Below, one piece after another: positions 63,646 to 64,000 of a DNA stretch of 64,000 nucleotides (position 1 is its first letter; every line of letters starts with the position of its first letter). Under the pieces are notes generated by a model. That model was not told the DNA's origin and ran no database searches. It was given only the letters and a program-made list of their open reading frames with translations. The position numbers and the translations under genes were made by a program. This stretch comes from Pieris napi (Eukaryota; Arthropoda; Insecta; Lepidoptera; Pieridae), in the NCBI RefSeq assembly GCF_905475465.1, contig NC_062250.1:3618501-3682500 (forward strand), given 5' to 3'.

Positions 63646-64000
63646 TGATGTATTTTTAAATAAATCCAGTCCGTAAACTCTCTTTGCCTCAGATTTGTGT
63701 ATTTCCTTAGTTACCTTTCGGTTGCCTCGTATTACCTTAGTTATTAATAGGAAAGGTGGCAAGCCGTTTGTGTCTAGAAATAAATGAATTACACATGTCG
63801 ATGAAATTACTGGTGAACAGTCTTAACAAGAATGTTTGATCATAGCGTGTAAAGGCGCTCCAAGCCCCTTGGCTAACACTAAAATGAAGTATATATATCT
63901 CGAACTCTCTATATTACCTGCAGTTACGTAAATGGATTAAGTAAATATCTTAAGAATTATCTTCTAAATGTCCTTTGAAGGAACTGAAACAATACGAATC

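Overview
The window looks like a lepidopteran (butterfly or moth) nuclear chromosome. It is AT-rich, gene-poor and packed with short decayed repeats: tRNA-derived SINEs, LINE 3' ends, Helitrons ending in CTAG, and MITEs. The one recognisable host gene is split into exons with canonical GT/AG junctions and matches insect Tetraspanin 2A (Tsp2A). The insect assignment rests on Tsp2A similarity; the lepidopteran one rests on the style of the repeats. The species is not named.

Layout. 2,814-22,393 (minus strand) holds the complete Tsp2A coding sequence: five exons, 248 codons plus stop, every intron in phase 0. Tsp2A is a four-TM protein of smooth septate junctions in the insect midgut and Malpighian tubules. 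Intron 3 (4,576-13,036) is mostly one full-length R1-clade non-LTR retrotransposon (about 5,827-12,270, plus strand, antisense to Tsp2A). It has a structured GC-rich 5' UTR, an intact ORF1 (gag-like, three CCHC knuckles), an intact ORF2 (APE endonuclease, reverse transcriptase, C-terminal CCHC), a 3' UTR with two strong stem-loops, a poly(A) tail and a 12-bp target-site duplication. Its first ~117 nt fold on paper as an HDV-like self-cleaving ribozyme. Intron 1 (14,118-22,288) carries SINEs, a deleted mariner and a LINE remnant.

22.4-64 kb contains no gene I can identify. It holds RTE-like and CR1/Jockey-like LINE remnants and at least nine copies of one tRNA-derived SINE. A second SINE has four copies: one is split by a hAT element with an 8-bp TSD and another by a Helitron. 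There are also full-length and broken Helitrons, several TIR/MITE families (one a three-layer nest near 59 kb), a family with palindromic ends, and a nearly pure (ATTATTT)n array of about 1.2 kb.

How it fits together: the host gene and the retrotransposon share a locus but are not functionally linked. The LINE sits in antisense orientation inside a large intron, where it should be spliced out. Its ribozyme, two ORFs one base apart and 3' stem-loops make a plausible complete retrotransposition unit. The remainder is a record of nested insertions; in several cases sister copies supply the empty site.
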